Part shown: positions 9,822 through 21,960 of the stretch, one piece after another
Numbering within the stretch: position 1 is the stretch's first letter
Layout: every line of letters begins with the position of its first letter
From: Welwitschia mirabilis
Taxonomy: Eukaryota; Gnetophyta; Gnetopsida; Welwitschiales
Direction of reading: 5' to 3'
Length of the DNA: 53,668 nt
Assembly: GCA_051453625.1 (NCBI GenBank)
Contig: JBOZIK010000001.1
Coordinates: 48,331,910-48,385,577, forward strand
Program-made: the position numbers and the translations under genes
The notes under the pieces: model-generated
What the model was told of the DNA's origin: nothing
Seen by the model: only the letters and a program-made list of their open reading frames with translations
Databases searched by the model: none

Positions 9822-11030
9822 ATAGTGGATTTAATAGCCAAATAAAACTACTTACTGATTTTTTGTATAGAAAATGCATGTAGAGTTTTGTAAGAATTAG
9901 TAAAAGTAAGTTAGACATGGCCTAAACCCTTATATAGAGAAAATTGTATAGTAGGCCAAATTATAAAAGAACTTAAAGAAATTAAGCAAGAGAATGAGAA
10001 AGATAAAATTGAGAAAGAAACAACTACTGTCATTAAATATTTTACTACAATATTAGATAAATACATACAAATAATTTTAGATGCAAAGGTGGCAATAACA
10101 AAGAGTATGATTATGGTTCCTACTTGTGATTTATGTGAAGATAACTACCATGTGAGAAAAGATTGTCCTTTACTACCAACCAATAAAGAAAAGATTTATG
10201 AAAATATGTGTGCTTTTAATTAAAGGTCTATAAAGTTTAAGAATTAAAATCAAAATCAAAATTAAAATCAAAATCAAAATTAAAACAATTTTCAACATAG
10301 GATAAATGAATAATCCAATTTCCAATCTTTTGAGAATAAACTTAAGACTTTTAAGTAAATCATCCTAATTTCCAACCATTTATAAATAGATTTAAGAATG
10401 CAAATTTCTAACCAAATAACTCTAATGGTCAAGCAACCATATCAAACTTACAAAATTAGAATGAAATACTTAGGAATTTCATTGATAAGTTAAGAAAATC
10501 CCAAGAGAATAGAATTCTAACATTGAAAATATTATTAATGTTTTAAAACAAACTATGCTTGCTAGTTAAATATCATAAGGATCACTTGCAACACAACCTT
10601 TACCAAATCCTAATTAAGTTAATAAAGATTCTAAGGTTATGAAAAGAAGTAAAAATAATACAACACCTCCTACCTAGGAGGCTTCAACATCTCATAATGA
10701 TAAGAATGATAAAGATGAAGAAGATATTAAAATTTTAGAAAATTATTCTTTCCCTTCTCCTTTAAATAATAATAAGAAAAATTTTTCTCAAGAAAAAGTT
10801 AGGAAACCTACTATCCTTTTTCCTAATAGATTAAAAACTAATTTTATATTTGATGAAAATCTTAAAGCCTTAATGCAAAATGTGAGCATAAATTTACCAT
10901 TTTGAAAATTTTGCAAAAGAATCCTAAGTATTCAAAGTTGTGGAAAGATCTGATTAGGAGGAAATAAAAATGAACTATACCTAGTAAAGTCTTCTTAACC
11001 TAAATCTATAACCAAATTATTCTTATAAAA
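9822..11030 (+). pseudogene. gag: gag of element D, C-terminal part with intact zinc knuckle
   Basis: Continues the capsid domain broken at 149. Around 10030-10110 the linker matches B (Y-F-T-T-I-L-D-K-Y). The zinc knuckle at 10125-10166 is complete: C-D-L-C-E-D-N-Y-H-V-R-K-D-C, a C-x2-C-x4-H-x4-C nucleic-acid-binding motif. It is followed by an Asn/Gln-rich stretch made by an AAAATC hexamer repeat. Stops replace several Gln codons. Confidence 0.75.
10242..10286 (+). repeat. AAAATC/AAAATT hexamer microsatellite within gag
   Basis: About seven units. It codes for an Asn/Gln-rich spacer, with TAA appearing where CAA mutated. It was probably generated by slippage. Confidence 0.6.
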
Positions 11031-11040
11031 ATGTCTAAAG

Positions 11041-11540
11041 TTTAAGGATCTAGGGGTAGAAACTTTTAGTATTACTTTAGAATAAAATAAAAGAATAAAA
11101 AAAGCCTTGATTAATATAGAAGCAAGTGTTAATATTATGCCTTTACACATTTGTCAATGATTTGAGTTGGAAAGTAGAATTGATCCTATAAGGATTGTCT
11201 TAGAATTAGCAAATATGATAGTAAAAAAACCTTTAGGTGTATTAAAAACTTAATGATTTAAATAAAAAAGTAATTCTATCCTATAGATGTAGTTGTGATA
11301 GAAGTTAATCATAGCGGTGATTATCCATTACCTCTAGGTGGAGCTTTTTGTGCAATAGCTCATTGTATAATTAATAGCAGAACTAAAATAATAGAATGTC
11401 ACTTAGGAAATAAAAAGTTTACAATAAGAGTATTTAATGCCATTGAAAAAGATTTAGGTGATGAATTAAAAGTTGAAGAAGAGATTAAATCTAGTTTATT
11501 GTTACAACATTGTCTACTTAAAGAAAAATGATCAATGCTT
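11041..11540 (+). pseudogene. Aspartic protease of element D, decayed
   Basis: N-terminal half: A-L-I-N-I-E-A-S-V-N-I-M-P-L-H-I-C at 11104-11155. The catalytic Asp codon is AAT (Asn, 11113-11115) and the following Gly has become Glu. C-terminal half (open piece 11295-11531): D-Y-P-L-P-L-G-G-A-F-C-A-I, the counterpart of the L-G-R-P-F-L-A-T motif of this protease group. One TAA, one TGA and a frame change separate the halves. Confidence 0.8.
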
Positions 11541-11799
11541 TATAAGCCAACTTTGTTGTATGATTTACTTGAAGTAGACAATATGAAAGTTTTCAATGAT
11601 GATTAACTTAATTATGGGAATTTAGAAACTGACTATTTTAATCACGAGAGTAGAAAAAATTAAAACTATCAACTATGCAGAAGCTTAAGATTTGAACAAA
11701 AATTAGACTTCTTATTTTGAGGGAGGTCGTCTACTACTGCTATCTGGCCAACAGTTTGAAATGACAGTCAATTTTATAAAAATTTAACAGAAAATAAAA

Positions 11800-13740
11800 A
11801 TCTAAATTTAAATCTAAAACCTTTGCCTAGTGGACTGAAATATATCTTCCTATGTAATGATTAGAATAAACCTTTAATAATAAATGAAAATCTTTCCCCT
11901 TTATAATAGTCAATTTTAATCTCAATTTTAAACTCTAAGGTTAATGCATTTGCTTGGTTCCGCATAGATTTAATAGTCATTCCTACCTATATTATTCAAT
12001 ACAAAATCTATCTTGAGGATAATGAAAAACCTATTAAGAAACATCAATGTAGACTAAATCTAGCCCTTAAACAAGTCATAAAAGATGAAAAACATTAAAT
12101 CAATGGATGTTGTAATCATTTATGCCATAGTGGATAGTGAGTGGGTTAGCCCTTTGACAGTAGTACCTAAAAAAGGTGGGAAATAAAATATGTGTATTAA
12201 TTTCAGAAAATAAAATGAAGTAAGAAAGATCATGGTCCTTTACTTTTCCTCGATAAAAAACTTAATAGAATTTAAGGACATGATTTTTATTTTTTTTTTT
12301 TAATGGGTATAGTGTTTACAATCAGGTTTCTATTACTAGTGAGGGTTAAGCTAAAACTGCTTTTAATTCATCTTTTGGAAATTTTTATTTTAGATGCATG
12401 CCTTTAAAACTTTTCAATGCTCCTAGTACTTTTCAACATACCATAATGGGTATTTTTTCTGATATGTTAGAGGATTCAATAGAAATTTTTATGGATGATT
12501 TCTCAATCTATGATGAAAGTTTTAAACAAATCTTAGAAAGGTTAGAGAAAGTCCTTAATATATGCATTACTAATGGCCTGCATTTAAGTTAGAAGAATCA
12601 CAAGATGGCCAAATATCAAAGGTATTTCTTTTTAATTCATTAGTGATCTTGACTCGGTGAGTTTTCTCTTATGTGAAGAACTGTTGGCATTAATCCTATA
12701 CATGTTGTATGGACTGGTAGAAAAATGAGGTTGGGAAGAGGCTTGTATCATGAGAAAGTAGAGGGTCAACCTATCAGAGACAACATGAATTTTGGTAATT
12801 TACCATTCTCTTTTTTCTAGTGATGAATCTTGTCTACATTTCTAAGAAAACGAAATCCCAGGGTTTAAGTGTGAAAACACATCAGAACTTTGAAGAACTT
12901 CAAAAACGAAAAGAGATGTTGACTAAAGGTCCAAAATTTCTATGGGATTTTGGTGCAAGAAGCACAAAGGGATTCATAGAATATTCAAATTTGTTCTCTT
13001 TCCAGATGAGGAAGTTTCTTTTTAGTTGATAGTGAAATTGTCTTAGGTTATCATATTTCTATAAAGAAAGTAGGATGGACACTGGAAAAGTTAGTATCAT
13101 TAAAAACATAACTTGTCTAATTAATATAAAAAAAAGTTTAACCTTTCCTTGGTAGTTATGATTTTTATCATTGGTTTATTCAAGATTATGTAAAACTTTA
13201 TAAACCCCTTCATTTGTTACTTGAAAAAAAAAGCTAAATTTGATTAGAATAAATCTTGTCAACTTGTTTTTAATACACTTAAAGATAAAATATCTTCTAC
13301 TCCTATTGTAATAATACTTGATTGGAATAAAGATTTTAAGTTAATGTGTAATGCTAATAATATTGTCATAGATGGGATGCTTATTTAAAAATATGAAAAT
13401 GATTTTAAGGTTATATCTTATCATAGTAAAACTATGCCTAAATCTCAAATGAATTATACTACTATAGAAAAAATATGTTATCAATTATCTTTTTCCTTGA
13501 TATGCTTAGACATTATTTTTTAGGGTTTTCTATAAATATTTATACTAATCATGTAGCACTTAGATACCTCATGATCAAGAAAAATTTTAATGCTAGACTA
13601 ATTAGGTAGATCATCTTCATATAATAATTAAATTTAACCATCATTGATAAAGTAGGAAAGCATAAGAGTGTATTAGATCATTTATCACATCTTTCTTCCT
13701 CTCTTTATGATCTTATGATTAGTGATTCTTTTTTGGATGA
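11800..13740 (+). pseudogene. Reverse transcriptase and RNase H of element D, interrupted
   Basis: The RT would copy the element RNA into DNA, and RNase H would remove the RNA strand. Readable parts: N-terminus from about 11830; P-K-K-G-G at about 12165; F-N-G-Y-S-x-Y-N at 12299-12325, where the first catalytic Asp is now Asn (AAT, 12302-12304); and an open piece 12398-12592 with N-A-P-x-T-F-Q and an intact F-M-D-D-F box at 12488-12502. A 389-bp insertion follows (separate entry). From 13036 the connection (E-I-V-L-G-Y-H-I-S) and RNase H continue, including Q-M-N-Y-T-T-I-E at about 13450. Stops and frameshifts are frequent. Confidence 0.8.
12638..13026. other. Insertion in the RT of D, flanked by long direct repeats
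   Basis: The pol frame is continuous from K-Y-Q-R before this segment to E-I-V-L-G after it, so the segment was inserted. TTTCTTTTTAATT (12625-12637) before it repeats as TTTCTTTTTAGTT (13015-13027) at its end, and the similarity runs a few bases further. The insert is visibly less AT-rich than its surroundings. It holds an open frame of 69 codons (12820-13029) and sites resembling splice signals (CGGTGAGTTTT near 12655; TTTTTTCTAG near 12820; CTCTTTCCAG near 13005). It has no terminal inverted repeats. It could be a captured gene piece or a short retroposon. Confidence 0.5.
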
Positions 13741-13859
13741 AATTTTTTTTGCTATGTCTTCTACTCATCTTCTCTTTAGTATTCTGATATTGTTAATTAC
13801 CTTATTACCATAAAAACACCACAACATTAGACTTATCATCAAGGCAAATCCTTTTTCCA

Positions 13860-15030
13860 TAGAATAGGTAATTATGAATGAATAGAGCCACATCTTTATT
13901 GTAGGTGTAAAGACCAAATCATGTAAAAATCTATGCTTGAATGGGATGAATATAACATCCTTCATCTTTATCATGGTGGTTTTTGTGGAGGTTATTTCAA
14001 TGGATAGAAAATAGCTATAAAAATACTTCACTGTGGTTTTTATTAGCCTACTCTTTTTTCATGAATATTTTGATTTTGCTAGAAGGTGTGATACTTGTCA
14101 ACATGATGGTAGCTTTATTTGTGCTTAAGAAATGCCCCTTAAATCTATTCTTAAATATGAACCTTTTACTTATTGGGGACTTGATTTTATAGGCCCTATT
14201 AAACTACCTTTCAATAATAAGAACTACATTTTAGTGGCTATTAATTACATTATTAAATGAGTTGAAGCTATTCCTACTTTTATGAATAATGCCCAAACTA
14301 TTTGTACTTTTCTTATAACTTATATTTTATAATGTTTTGGTTTTCTTAGGACTATCATTAGTGATCAATGGATTTATATTATTAATTAATATTTTAGAAA
14401 AATTATTTTATCCATTGAAATAGAACATAGAGTAGCTTATGCTTATCATCCACAAACCAATGGTCAAGACGAAAATGCAAATAGAGAAATTAAGAAAATG
14501 CTACAAAAACTTTTCTCTATTAATAAGAAATATTGGGTTTCTAAGCTTAATGATGTTATTTGGGCTTACCATACTACTTGATGTAATTCTCTTGATTTTC
14601 CAACTTATGAACTTGTATATGAAAAATTTTGTGTTTTACCTATTGATGTACGTTATAACTCTTATCATGATTCTTATTAGCTTAATATTGTAGACATTTA
14701 TGAGAATATTAAATATAGATTATCCCAACTAATCACCTAGATGAAAAATGTACTTGTGCTATAAATCATCAACTAATTCATAAATCCTAAGCTAATTACA
14801 AACATGATAGAAAGTTACTTCATAAAAAGTCTGAACCTAGTCAACTTATCCTTTTATATAGTACTAGAGTACATCTTTTACATAACAAGTTGACCTCTAA
14901 ATGATTAGGTTCTTATCTTATAGAGAAAGTACATTCTAATGGCTTTATTGATATTTCCAACTTAGAAACTAAGGAGATTTAGAAACTTAATGGACAAAGG
15001 TTGAAAATATATGAAAAAATTTTGATGCAA
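13860..15030 (+). pseudogene. Integrase of element D, decayed but with D, D, E visible
   Basis: The enzyme would insert the DNA copy into the genome. N-terminal zinc finger: G-F-C-G-G-Y and R-R-C-D-T-C-Q (14076-14096); one His is Tyr. Core domain: W-G-L-D-F-I-G-P at about 14173, I-I-S-D-Q at about 14350 and N-G-Q-D-E-N-A-N-R-E-I at about 14460, so all three acidic catalytic residues are present, though in different frames. C-terminal domain: K-L-T-S-K then TGA (14902-14904), L-x-S-Y-L-I-E-K-V and I-S-N-L-E-T, then TAG (14980-14982). No chromodomain is seen, as expected for Athila-like elements. Confidence 0.8.
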
Positions 15031-17220
15031 TCTTGAATATGGTAGAAGTAATTATTTTTGATATTGTTCTCAATGAGGAGAACTTCCACCTTATTATTGT
15101 CTGAATTCTCTCTTAGCTTATTCCTTTGATAGATGTTATGATGTCACTTGATCATCTTTTGAACTTAACTATGTGTTGATTTATGAAGTTTTTATGACTA
15201 GTATTCATGCTTGGGCATTTTATAGTAATAAGATTATGTTTAATCAATCTTAATATATTCCTGTATCTATGAACTTTACTTTGAAAAAAGATGCCTTAGT
15301 TATTTTGCTTTTTTTCAATGGTGTGAGGTCTTTAGTTGTTTAGGTATATTCTTTTCTATCTTTTATTATACTTATTCACCTTCATCTTTTTGAGTATGTG
15401 ATCATGTGGAAATTATTTAGGGAAAAAAGTAAAAAAGGTAAAAATAAAAAATAGAAAATAATGACCATGATCTATTGTATTTGTACTTAAAAAATGCATA
15501 GTCACCATGATGTCTTATCATTTCAGCGTAAATTTTTCTGAAAGGAACCTTTGATAATGTTGGTAGCTATGGGAGTTCTAATAGGGGATCAGTTAGTCAT
15601 GCTTCATGGGTTCTTACTTTCCTAACTATAGCTGCACTTCCCTCATCATGAAAAAGTTACAATAAAATTTGAGACTATGGGATTAGTGGTGTTCCTAATA
15701 TCATTAGAGGCATTGGTTGTTTCCTAGGCTCTTAGTGTTTCCGCATGGTCATTTTACTTTTGAGGATTCAAGTGTGTTTTAGAGTATGAGTAGATGAGTT
15801 CATGTCTAAGTAGCTTTTTATCTTATCATTTATGTTTTTAAGAACTTAATCTTTGGTATCATAATCACTTCTTTTTTGAGTGGAACTATATAGAGTTAAT
15901 ACATTTTATCATGCATTTTTACTGAAGTGGCTTTATGATGTCTTCCATGGGAGTTTGCTAGTTTAGAATTTAGGATAAGTAAGAAATCTTCTTCATGTTC
16001 CTTGTATTCATTTTTTTTCTACTTTTCTTTGTCTCTTTATTTTGTTATTTCAAAGTCATTTTCATACCTTCTCATCCTTACCTAGGACCTTATCACTTAG
16101 TAGTTTCCTTATTATTATTCATGAATATCACGTGATTTTATAAGATTCCTTTGTATATTTTATAGTTTTATACTTTTTATTATTTATTTTCAGGTCGGGC
16201 ACATTTGTTCAGTCTTCTTGTCAAGTTTCAACCTACTTAACATCTTTTCATTAGCCTATTTTTCATTTATTTTGAATTTTTTTCATCATCCTGGTTTGTC
16301 ATGACTCTTTATTATTTATTTTTTTTTAAAACTTTATGATAAATTCTGTTACCTTTATGATAATACCTATGCCTAATTTACTGGGCTAACATATTAATTT
16401 TTGAAAAAATTTTCCAAGTCCCATTATTCACTTGGTCATTCAGACAACATAGAGAATGACACTGAGATTTTTTTTAATAGTCATCCTAGGGTTGTCGACA
16501 GTGTGATAAAATCATAAGCTCATTTCTTTTTTCTTTTTTTTATTTCTTTATTATTTCCACCCACTCTTTTGAGAGATAATGGTTCCCCTAGTTCTTGATA
16601 ACATCCTAGAATTTTTCCTTACCAGATTCACTCACCAGATTCTTAGATTTTTGTAATTTTTAAAAATTGATGTATGTTTTTCTTTCCATTATTTTTTTGA
16701 ATTTTTCTCTTATTTCTTAGCCTTTCAATGCATTATTTTCATGTATGTTGTTTAGTTTTTTAAGCTCTTCAATTAGGAACTTATGAATTTGATTTTCACT
16801 GTGTATTTTGAAAGTTACAATGAATTGTGCATTTTATGAGATAAAATCAGGTTTTTATCTTTCACACTCATTCTTGCACAAACCATAAGTCAAAATGTGG
16901 TGGTTATTTAGAGTAAATTGATTAGTATGACATGTTCTACATTTCTATTAGATTAGATTTTTCATTTGAATACTTTGATTTATTACCTTATGTGAGGCCC
17001 ACCTAAAATCATTTTTTATACTTTTCATGTGTTTCACACTTTTTTTTCATAAGACTAGGCAATACAGAATGTATTGACACTTTTGAGGGGTAACATGACA
17101 TCTTTTCATATTTTTTTCACATTTTTAATTGATTTTTAGGGATAATTTGAGCATCCATGTGACATATTCTAGCAATGATCACTAGATATTATGTGATTTA
17201 TTGCATATTTTTGATTGAGT
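15031..17220 (+). other. Post-integrase spacer of element D
   Basis: 15137-15990 is shared with element A (6915-8130). 15990-17220 is T-rich with no frame I can support. One loosely module-like stretch (about 16428-16500) contains GAATGACACT and AGTCATCCTAGG. I see no promoter. Confidence 0.4.
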
Positions 17221-17224
17221 AGGC

Positions 17225-18470
17225 CCTATACACATAGATATAGATAGGATGAGGCTAAGGCTGAAGCTATTGAACATGAGAAGGCCTCATTGGTACCATT
17301 GGAGGTAGAGTGCATAGAGTTAGTGCATTCTCCACCTTGACACATGATATCTCTCATCATTTAGACTACTTTCATTCATGTTGAGAGATATTTTGAGGAT
17401 TTTATGAGATGATTAGAGTTGAGTTAGATTAAAAACTCATAGATTTATAATTCTAGTAGATTTTAGATGCACATGAGGCATATTACATTTTAGAGACTAG
17501 GGAGTTCTATGATACCATGCATATAGAGTGACATCCTAATTTTCATGGACACCTAGTAGACATGATTATAGCTATGATTTAGAACCACGAGCTAGCAGTC
17601 CTCTCAAATCACATTGTTGTATTGACAGATCATTGTGGTATTGGAAGTATTCACGTATATTCTGTTAGTGGAACAGAGAAGCATAGTACATATAGTATGA
17701 TATTTTATATTCCAACAAATTTAATTCTAGATAGGTAGGCTATTTTAGTGACATAGTTGACTCCTACCTATATGATTTTGCATAAAGGACTGATCCATAA
17801 CATTAGCTCATATTTATATGACAATGGTGAATTATCTATATATCTTAGTAGCATTCAAGTAGGGTGAGAAGATGGACTTACCCATATTTACATAGAGGAG
17901 ACTCAGGTTCATGATGGAGGCATGATAGTTATAGATGTTGAAATATCCATACCTCCTTTTAGCCATGTTTAGATGCTTTAAGATACTAGAGCCCATGGGC
18001 AAGTAATGACTTACACACATATCGACTTTAGCATAATATTTATAGGACATCGATATATAGGTATTAAAAAAGATAAAGAGACCTCAGTTTTAGAGATTCA
18101 TAGTTTGCTTTTTATTAGAACAAATTTAGGCCCTTCTAACAGAGACCACTAAGGCCATCAGAGGTTTCATTGGTGAAGGTATTTCAACACTTAAGCAGAG
18201 GATCTAAATAGTTAAGAAAAAGATGTAGATGATTAAAAGGAGAGTGTAGCACTTTGAGGAGCAGTTGGTGGATGTATGTTAGGGCATTCTATCTATTAAG
18301 TAGAGTGTAACAATCGACCTTCTAAAGGTATTTCAAGTATAGGGAGATGATATAGTACATTATATCTCGACATCATTAGACCTTCATTTTCCTGTAAACC
18401 CTGAGCATCCTCTCTTATCTTCTCCTACACCTAAGCCTGCTCCTCATTCTGAGTTCATCATGAGATGATA
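17225..18470 (+). pseudogene. Third ORF of element D (sense, after integrase), unidentified
   Basis: One frame can be followed for about 400 codons with roughly 30 stops, mostly TAG. A region near 17870-17980 (M-D-L-P-I-F-T then P-Y-L-L-L-A-M-F) loosely recalls the plant-transposon/envelope-like domain found downstream of pol in Athila-type elements. From about 18140 the frame is nearly clean: a likely coiled coil (E-T-T-K-A-I-R-G-F-I-G-E-G-I-S) and, near 18400-18455, a Pro/Ser-rich tail (S-S-P-T-P-K-P-A-P). The family call is tentative. No signal peptide or membrane segment can be claimed. Other frames give shorter, unsupported pieces. Confidence 0.4.
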
Positions 18471-19006
18471 AGGGGAGTGATTTATGTATGTTATATTTTG
18501 TATCCTCTTCTTCATATTTATTATACCAAAAAGTCATGTTATATATATACACATCTTATTTTGAGTTTTAACATGATGTACATTTTTGGATTTCATGCAT
18601 ATTTACCATTTCTATACTTTATCATGAGGATTGTTTATATTTTCCATGATCATTTTCTTTATCTACTATATATTTTAGTGGGGGACTATTAATTATTAGC
18701 ATATTTAATGATTATCTTTTTGAAAAATTTTTTCTCAGATTTTTGGTTTTTAAGAATATTTTTCATCTTATCATCCCTTATATCATCTAGATGATGATCT
18801 AGATGACAGTATGGCTAGTGCACTACATAGGTAAAATGTTCATTTATCTGTTTTTGACAATTGGGTCTGCATCTTTGAGATTTCTAAAAATTTTTTTGAG
18901 ATTATTTTACAATTACTTAGTTGTTTTTATTGATAGTTAACTTAACTCATAATCCTGGTTATCTGCCTAGTATTGTCAAGGACTAATAAGACTAAGTAGA
19001 GGGCTA
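18471..19006 (+). other. 3' untranslated end of D with a palindromic module and polypurine tract
   Basis: The module at about 18767-18810 has TTATCATCC and ATCTAGATGATGATCTAGATGA arms. CAAGGACTAATAAGACTAAG then AGAGGGCTA leads into the LTR and is shared with A and C. The 75-codon frame at 18465 is hydrophobic by composition only (T-rich) and unsupported. Confidence 0.55.
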
Positions 19007-20752
19007 TGTTATGCTACTAACTTGTATGTATCTGATAGGATATTTTGAGTAGTTATGTAATACATTATATAGGTTTATGCTAAATTTTGATGATAATGAA
19101 GAGCTAAGACAAATGACACAAAAATGTGCAATCTTCATTACATTTTATAGCATTTGAGTCAATTTATAATATTTTCTATTTGAAGTAAAATCTTGCAAAC
19201 AATAAGGCTAATGCAATACATGAAGAACTGTAAAAAGACCTATCATCCACCTCATCATCTAGAGTACTGTATAGATGAAAAAACACCTAAGCTAAAAAGG
19301 ATGCCAACCAGAATCAATCTAGAAGCTGATGTGGAAATCTTATGAGATGGCATCATCCCATACATCGTCTAGATGACAAGCAAGATAACACCTAAGATAA
19401 ATGCTTCACTAAACTTACTAAACTTTGTCCATTTGTCTCACCCTTTCGTGCATAGTTATTAGTGTTATTTATGTATCTACTAGTATGTTCTAATTTTAGA
19501 ATCTGTTTTGCAATAAATAACTCCTTCATTCTTGACTCTGTTTTCATCTTTGTTTGCACCAGAAATTCTTGTGACAAACGATCAAGGGGCTATAGCTCCA
19601 TTCATTATTATTGTAAAGAGACATCTTCCTTGGTGTTGGGCTATGTACGTTTCATTGAGGTGCTACTACTTTATAACATAAATGTTGGTTCACTTTTAAT
19701 CAAAACCATGTTNNNNNNNNNNNNNNNNNNNNNNNNNNNNNNNNNNNNNNNNNNNNNNNNNNNNNNNNNNNNNNNNNNNNNNNNNNNNNNNNNNNNNNNN
19801 NNNNNNNNNNNNTGGAAATCTTATGAGATGGCATCATCTCCTGTATCAGTCAAATAAGCATAATGATGATACCTCAAATAGATGCTTCACCAAACTTTAC
19901 TAAACTTTTGTCATTTGTCTCTCACTTTCTCGCATGATTATTAGGTTCTACTCATGCCTGTTAATCTTGATTATTTGTAAAATCTATTTTATTAATAAAT
20001 ACCAGCTTCGCCCTCAACTTCATCTTATCTTTATTTTCATTAAAAATTTTCATGATAGGAGATCAAAGGACTAGGGATTTATTCATTATTATTGCAAAGA
20101 GACATATTCCTTGGTGTTAGGCTATGCATCCTTTATTGAGGTACTGTTACTTTGTAACATGGATGTTGGTTTGAATCTAATTCAAAACTCTTCTTTTCTT
20201 TTATATTTTTTACTTTGTGCATGTCCCTTATAGTTTAGATTACTTTCTGATTTTGTGATGGCTTCTTTAATGATATAGATCATGAGAGTAACCTTTATTA
20301 AGGTTAACATTGTTAGTTTAAGTGCATTGTATTTCCTTTTCTAAATTAACTTTGCATTGCTTTTATATTTTATTTGATGTATCAGAGATATTAGGTTGGT
20401 CTCAATTTGGTGATGACATTTTCTAATTGAGCTAGGTTATATGGGGCCGATCTTTGTGATAGGCTAATATAGTAATTAAATAAAAGTTACACTTAGTTTA
20501 AACTTGCATTTTATTTGTATAAGTTCATTTGCATTATTATTTCTACATTGTTATTTATTTCTACTTTAAAGGATATGTAGTATTTAATTCTTGAAATCAA
20601 TTCTCTTTCTTATCGCCTATTCCTTCAATAAGAATACAACATTTGAATTACTCCCAACTATATTAGTGTTGTATTGTGTAAAATCTATATTTATTTATGA
20701 ATGACAGGATCTTCTTAAGAGCACAACATTTGCAAAAATATGCATTGCAACA
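19007..20752 (+). repeat. 3' LTR of element D, containing a 100-N gap and an internal repeat
   Basis: Starts TGTTATGC after the purine tract and ends GCATTGCAACA. Order matches the A LTR: modules (about 19240-19270 and 19349-19390), an AATAAATAAC TATA-like site near 19512, the CTTGGTGTTGGGCTATG block, U5 hairpin remnant (about 20225-20290) and the TGTTGTATTGTGTAAAAT tail. The gap at 19713-19812 is flanked by a repeat: 19333-19712 and 19813-20180 are the same LTR segment at about 80% identity by eye. Without the repeat the LTR would be about 1.3 kb. Confidence 0.7.
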
Positions 20753-21011
20753 CTGGTTAACCTCTATGCAATCAACCCTTAATCTTGATTAGTTAACCCC
20801 ATTATCAAAATGAAGTATTGCAAACATATATAGGTGGTCGACCCCTAGTAATAAATGGTTGACCTTTCAAGTGATTTTTTCTTGTTTCCTTCTTCTACTT
20901 TATGTCTCCAAGCATCCAAACATTCTTCAAGGCCTACACAAACCATATAAAAATTAGATTTAATTCATTAAGATTTAGTGTCTCATCGATTAATAATTAG
21001 GAGATGTAATA
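20753..21011 (-). repeat. Truncated 3' LTR of F, cut by element D
   Basis: Matches 24647-24931 of the right LTR (shared GACCCCTAGTAATAAAT and CCAAGCAT..AAACATTCTTCAAG). The outer 775 bases of this LTR are missing and would lie to the left of D. The LTR edge reads ...GATGTAATA where the other copy has ...GATGCAACA, again C-to-T. Confidence 0.75.
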
Positions 21012-21960
21012 ATATACCCCTTTGTCATTGATGATAACTAAATTTTCTTTGATGTTCCCTTTAAGTTTATGCTCCTTATGAACCTATCCATTTCGTGGAA
21101 TCATTGATAGAACATCATACATTGTATAATATGTAAAGGTATTTATCAACTTGAATATCATATTATTTCTTAAATATCATATTCTTTATCCTTCTCTTTA
21201 TCATCAATGACTAGGGAGGAGGTGCAAGAAACAATAGAGAAAATAAAGCTTACATTGTAATAAATAATCACTATAAGTGTTTAAAACCAATATTAAAGAA
21301 AAAATGATACCAGTTGTTAGAGAACACACATTGATACCAATTGATATACATAATATAAAAGAATTAAATAATAATCATATGACCTACTATCACAATTGCA
21401 AGCTTAAAAATAGCTCCCCCCTTATTGTGTGAATCTCCTATACAAATGTAATAGAAATAATAAATGTCCTAGAAAAGTACATTTACAGATGTTTAAAATA
21501 TGTAAGAGCTTAATGCTAAGAAACATGATTTACAATAAAATTTAAGAGAAAATGCATTACTAATAAGATTATTAAGCACAAAATATTTTCCAACAAAAGA
21601 TGTGACTTGTATAAATACAAATACTTTTGTTACATGCTATTAAATATGAAGATAGTGTGAAAGAGTAACATAAGCACACTCATATACATTATAAATAAGA
21701 AAGGGTACATTATAATAATTTAATAATTATATAAGTCTAAGTTCAATATCCTTTTCTTTTTTTTTTCATACTAGCACAAATATTCCATTTCAAAAATCAT
21801 GCTTAGGGGATATTTTTAGAAATAAGATAAATGTGTAATCATTAAAAAAATAAATGCATAAAAATAAGGAATCACATGTTTAATAAAATATCATCAAGAT
21901 ACATGATCTCTATTATTACTTCATTTACAATTAAAATATGGTCTTTTAGGAATAAACTTA
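21012..21960 (-). other. Non-coding 3' part of F
   Basis: Begins (minus sense, adjacent to the LTR) with the purine tract CAAAGGGGTATAT. No frame with family resemblance is seen on either strand; pol is expected here in an autonomous copia element. Confidence 0.4.

Larger units (their letters stand above)
9822..20752 (+). mobile_element. Element D: Athila-like Ty3/gypsy element, main part
   Basis: Order is gag (continued from 1-149), protease, RT, RNase H, integrase, a third ORF, polypurine tract, 3' LTR. This gag-PR-RT-RH-IN order defines Ty3/gypsy, and an extra sense-strand ORF after integrase fits the Athila lineage. The 5' LTR is outside the window. All domains are decayed by stops and small indels. 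It ends at 20752 inside a copia LTR (element F). Confidence 0.8.

Noticed and set aside
13765-14031. 88-codon minus-strand frame opposite the integrase of D
   Set aside because: Shadow of a plus-strand pol gene with recognisable integrase motifs.
18465-18692. Hydrophobic 75-codon frame that looks like membrane segments
   Set aside because: T-rich DNA gives Phe/Leu/Ile/Tyr by composition; no counterpart in A or C.
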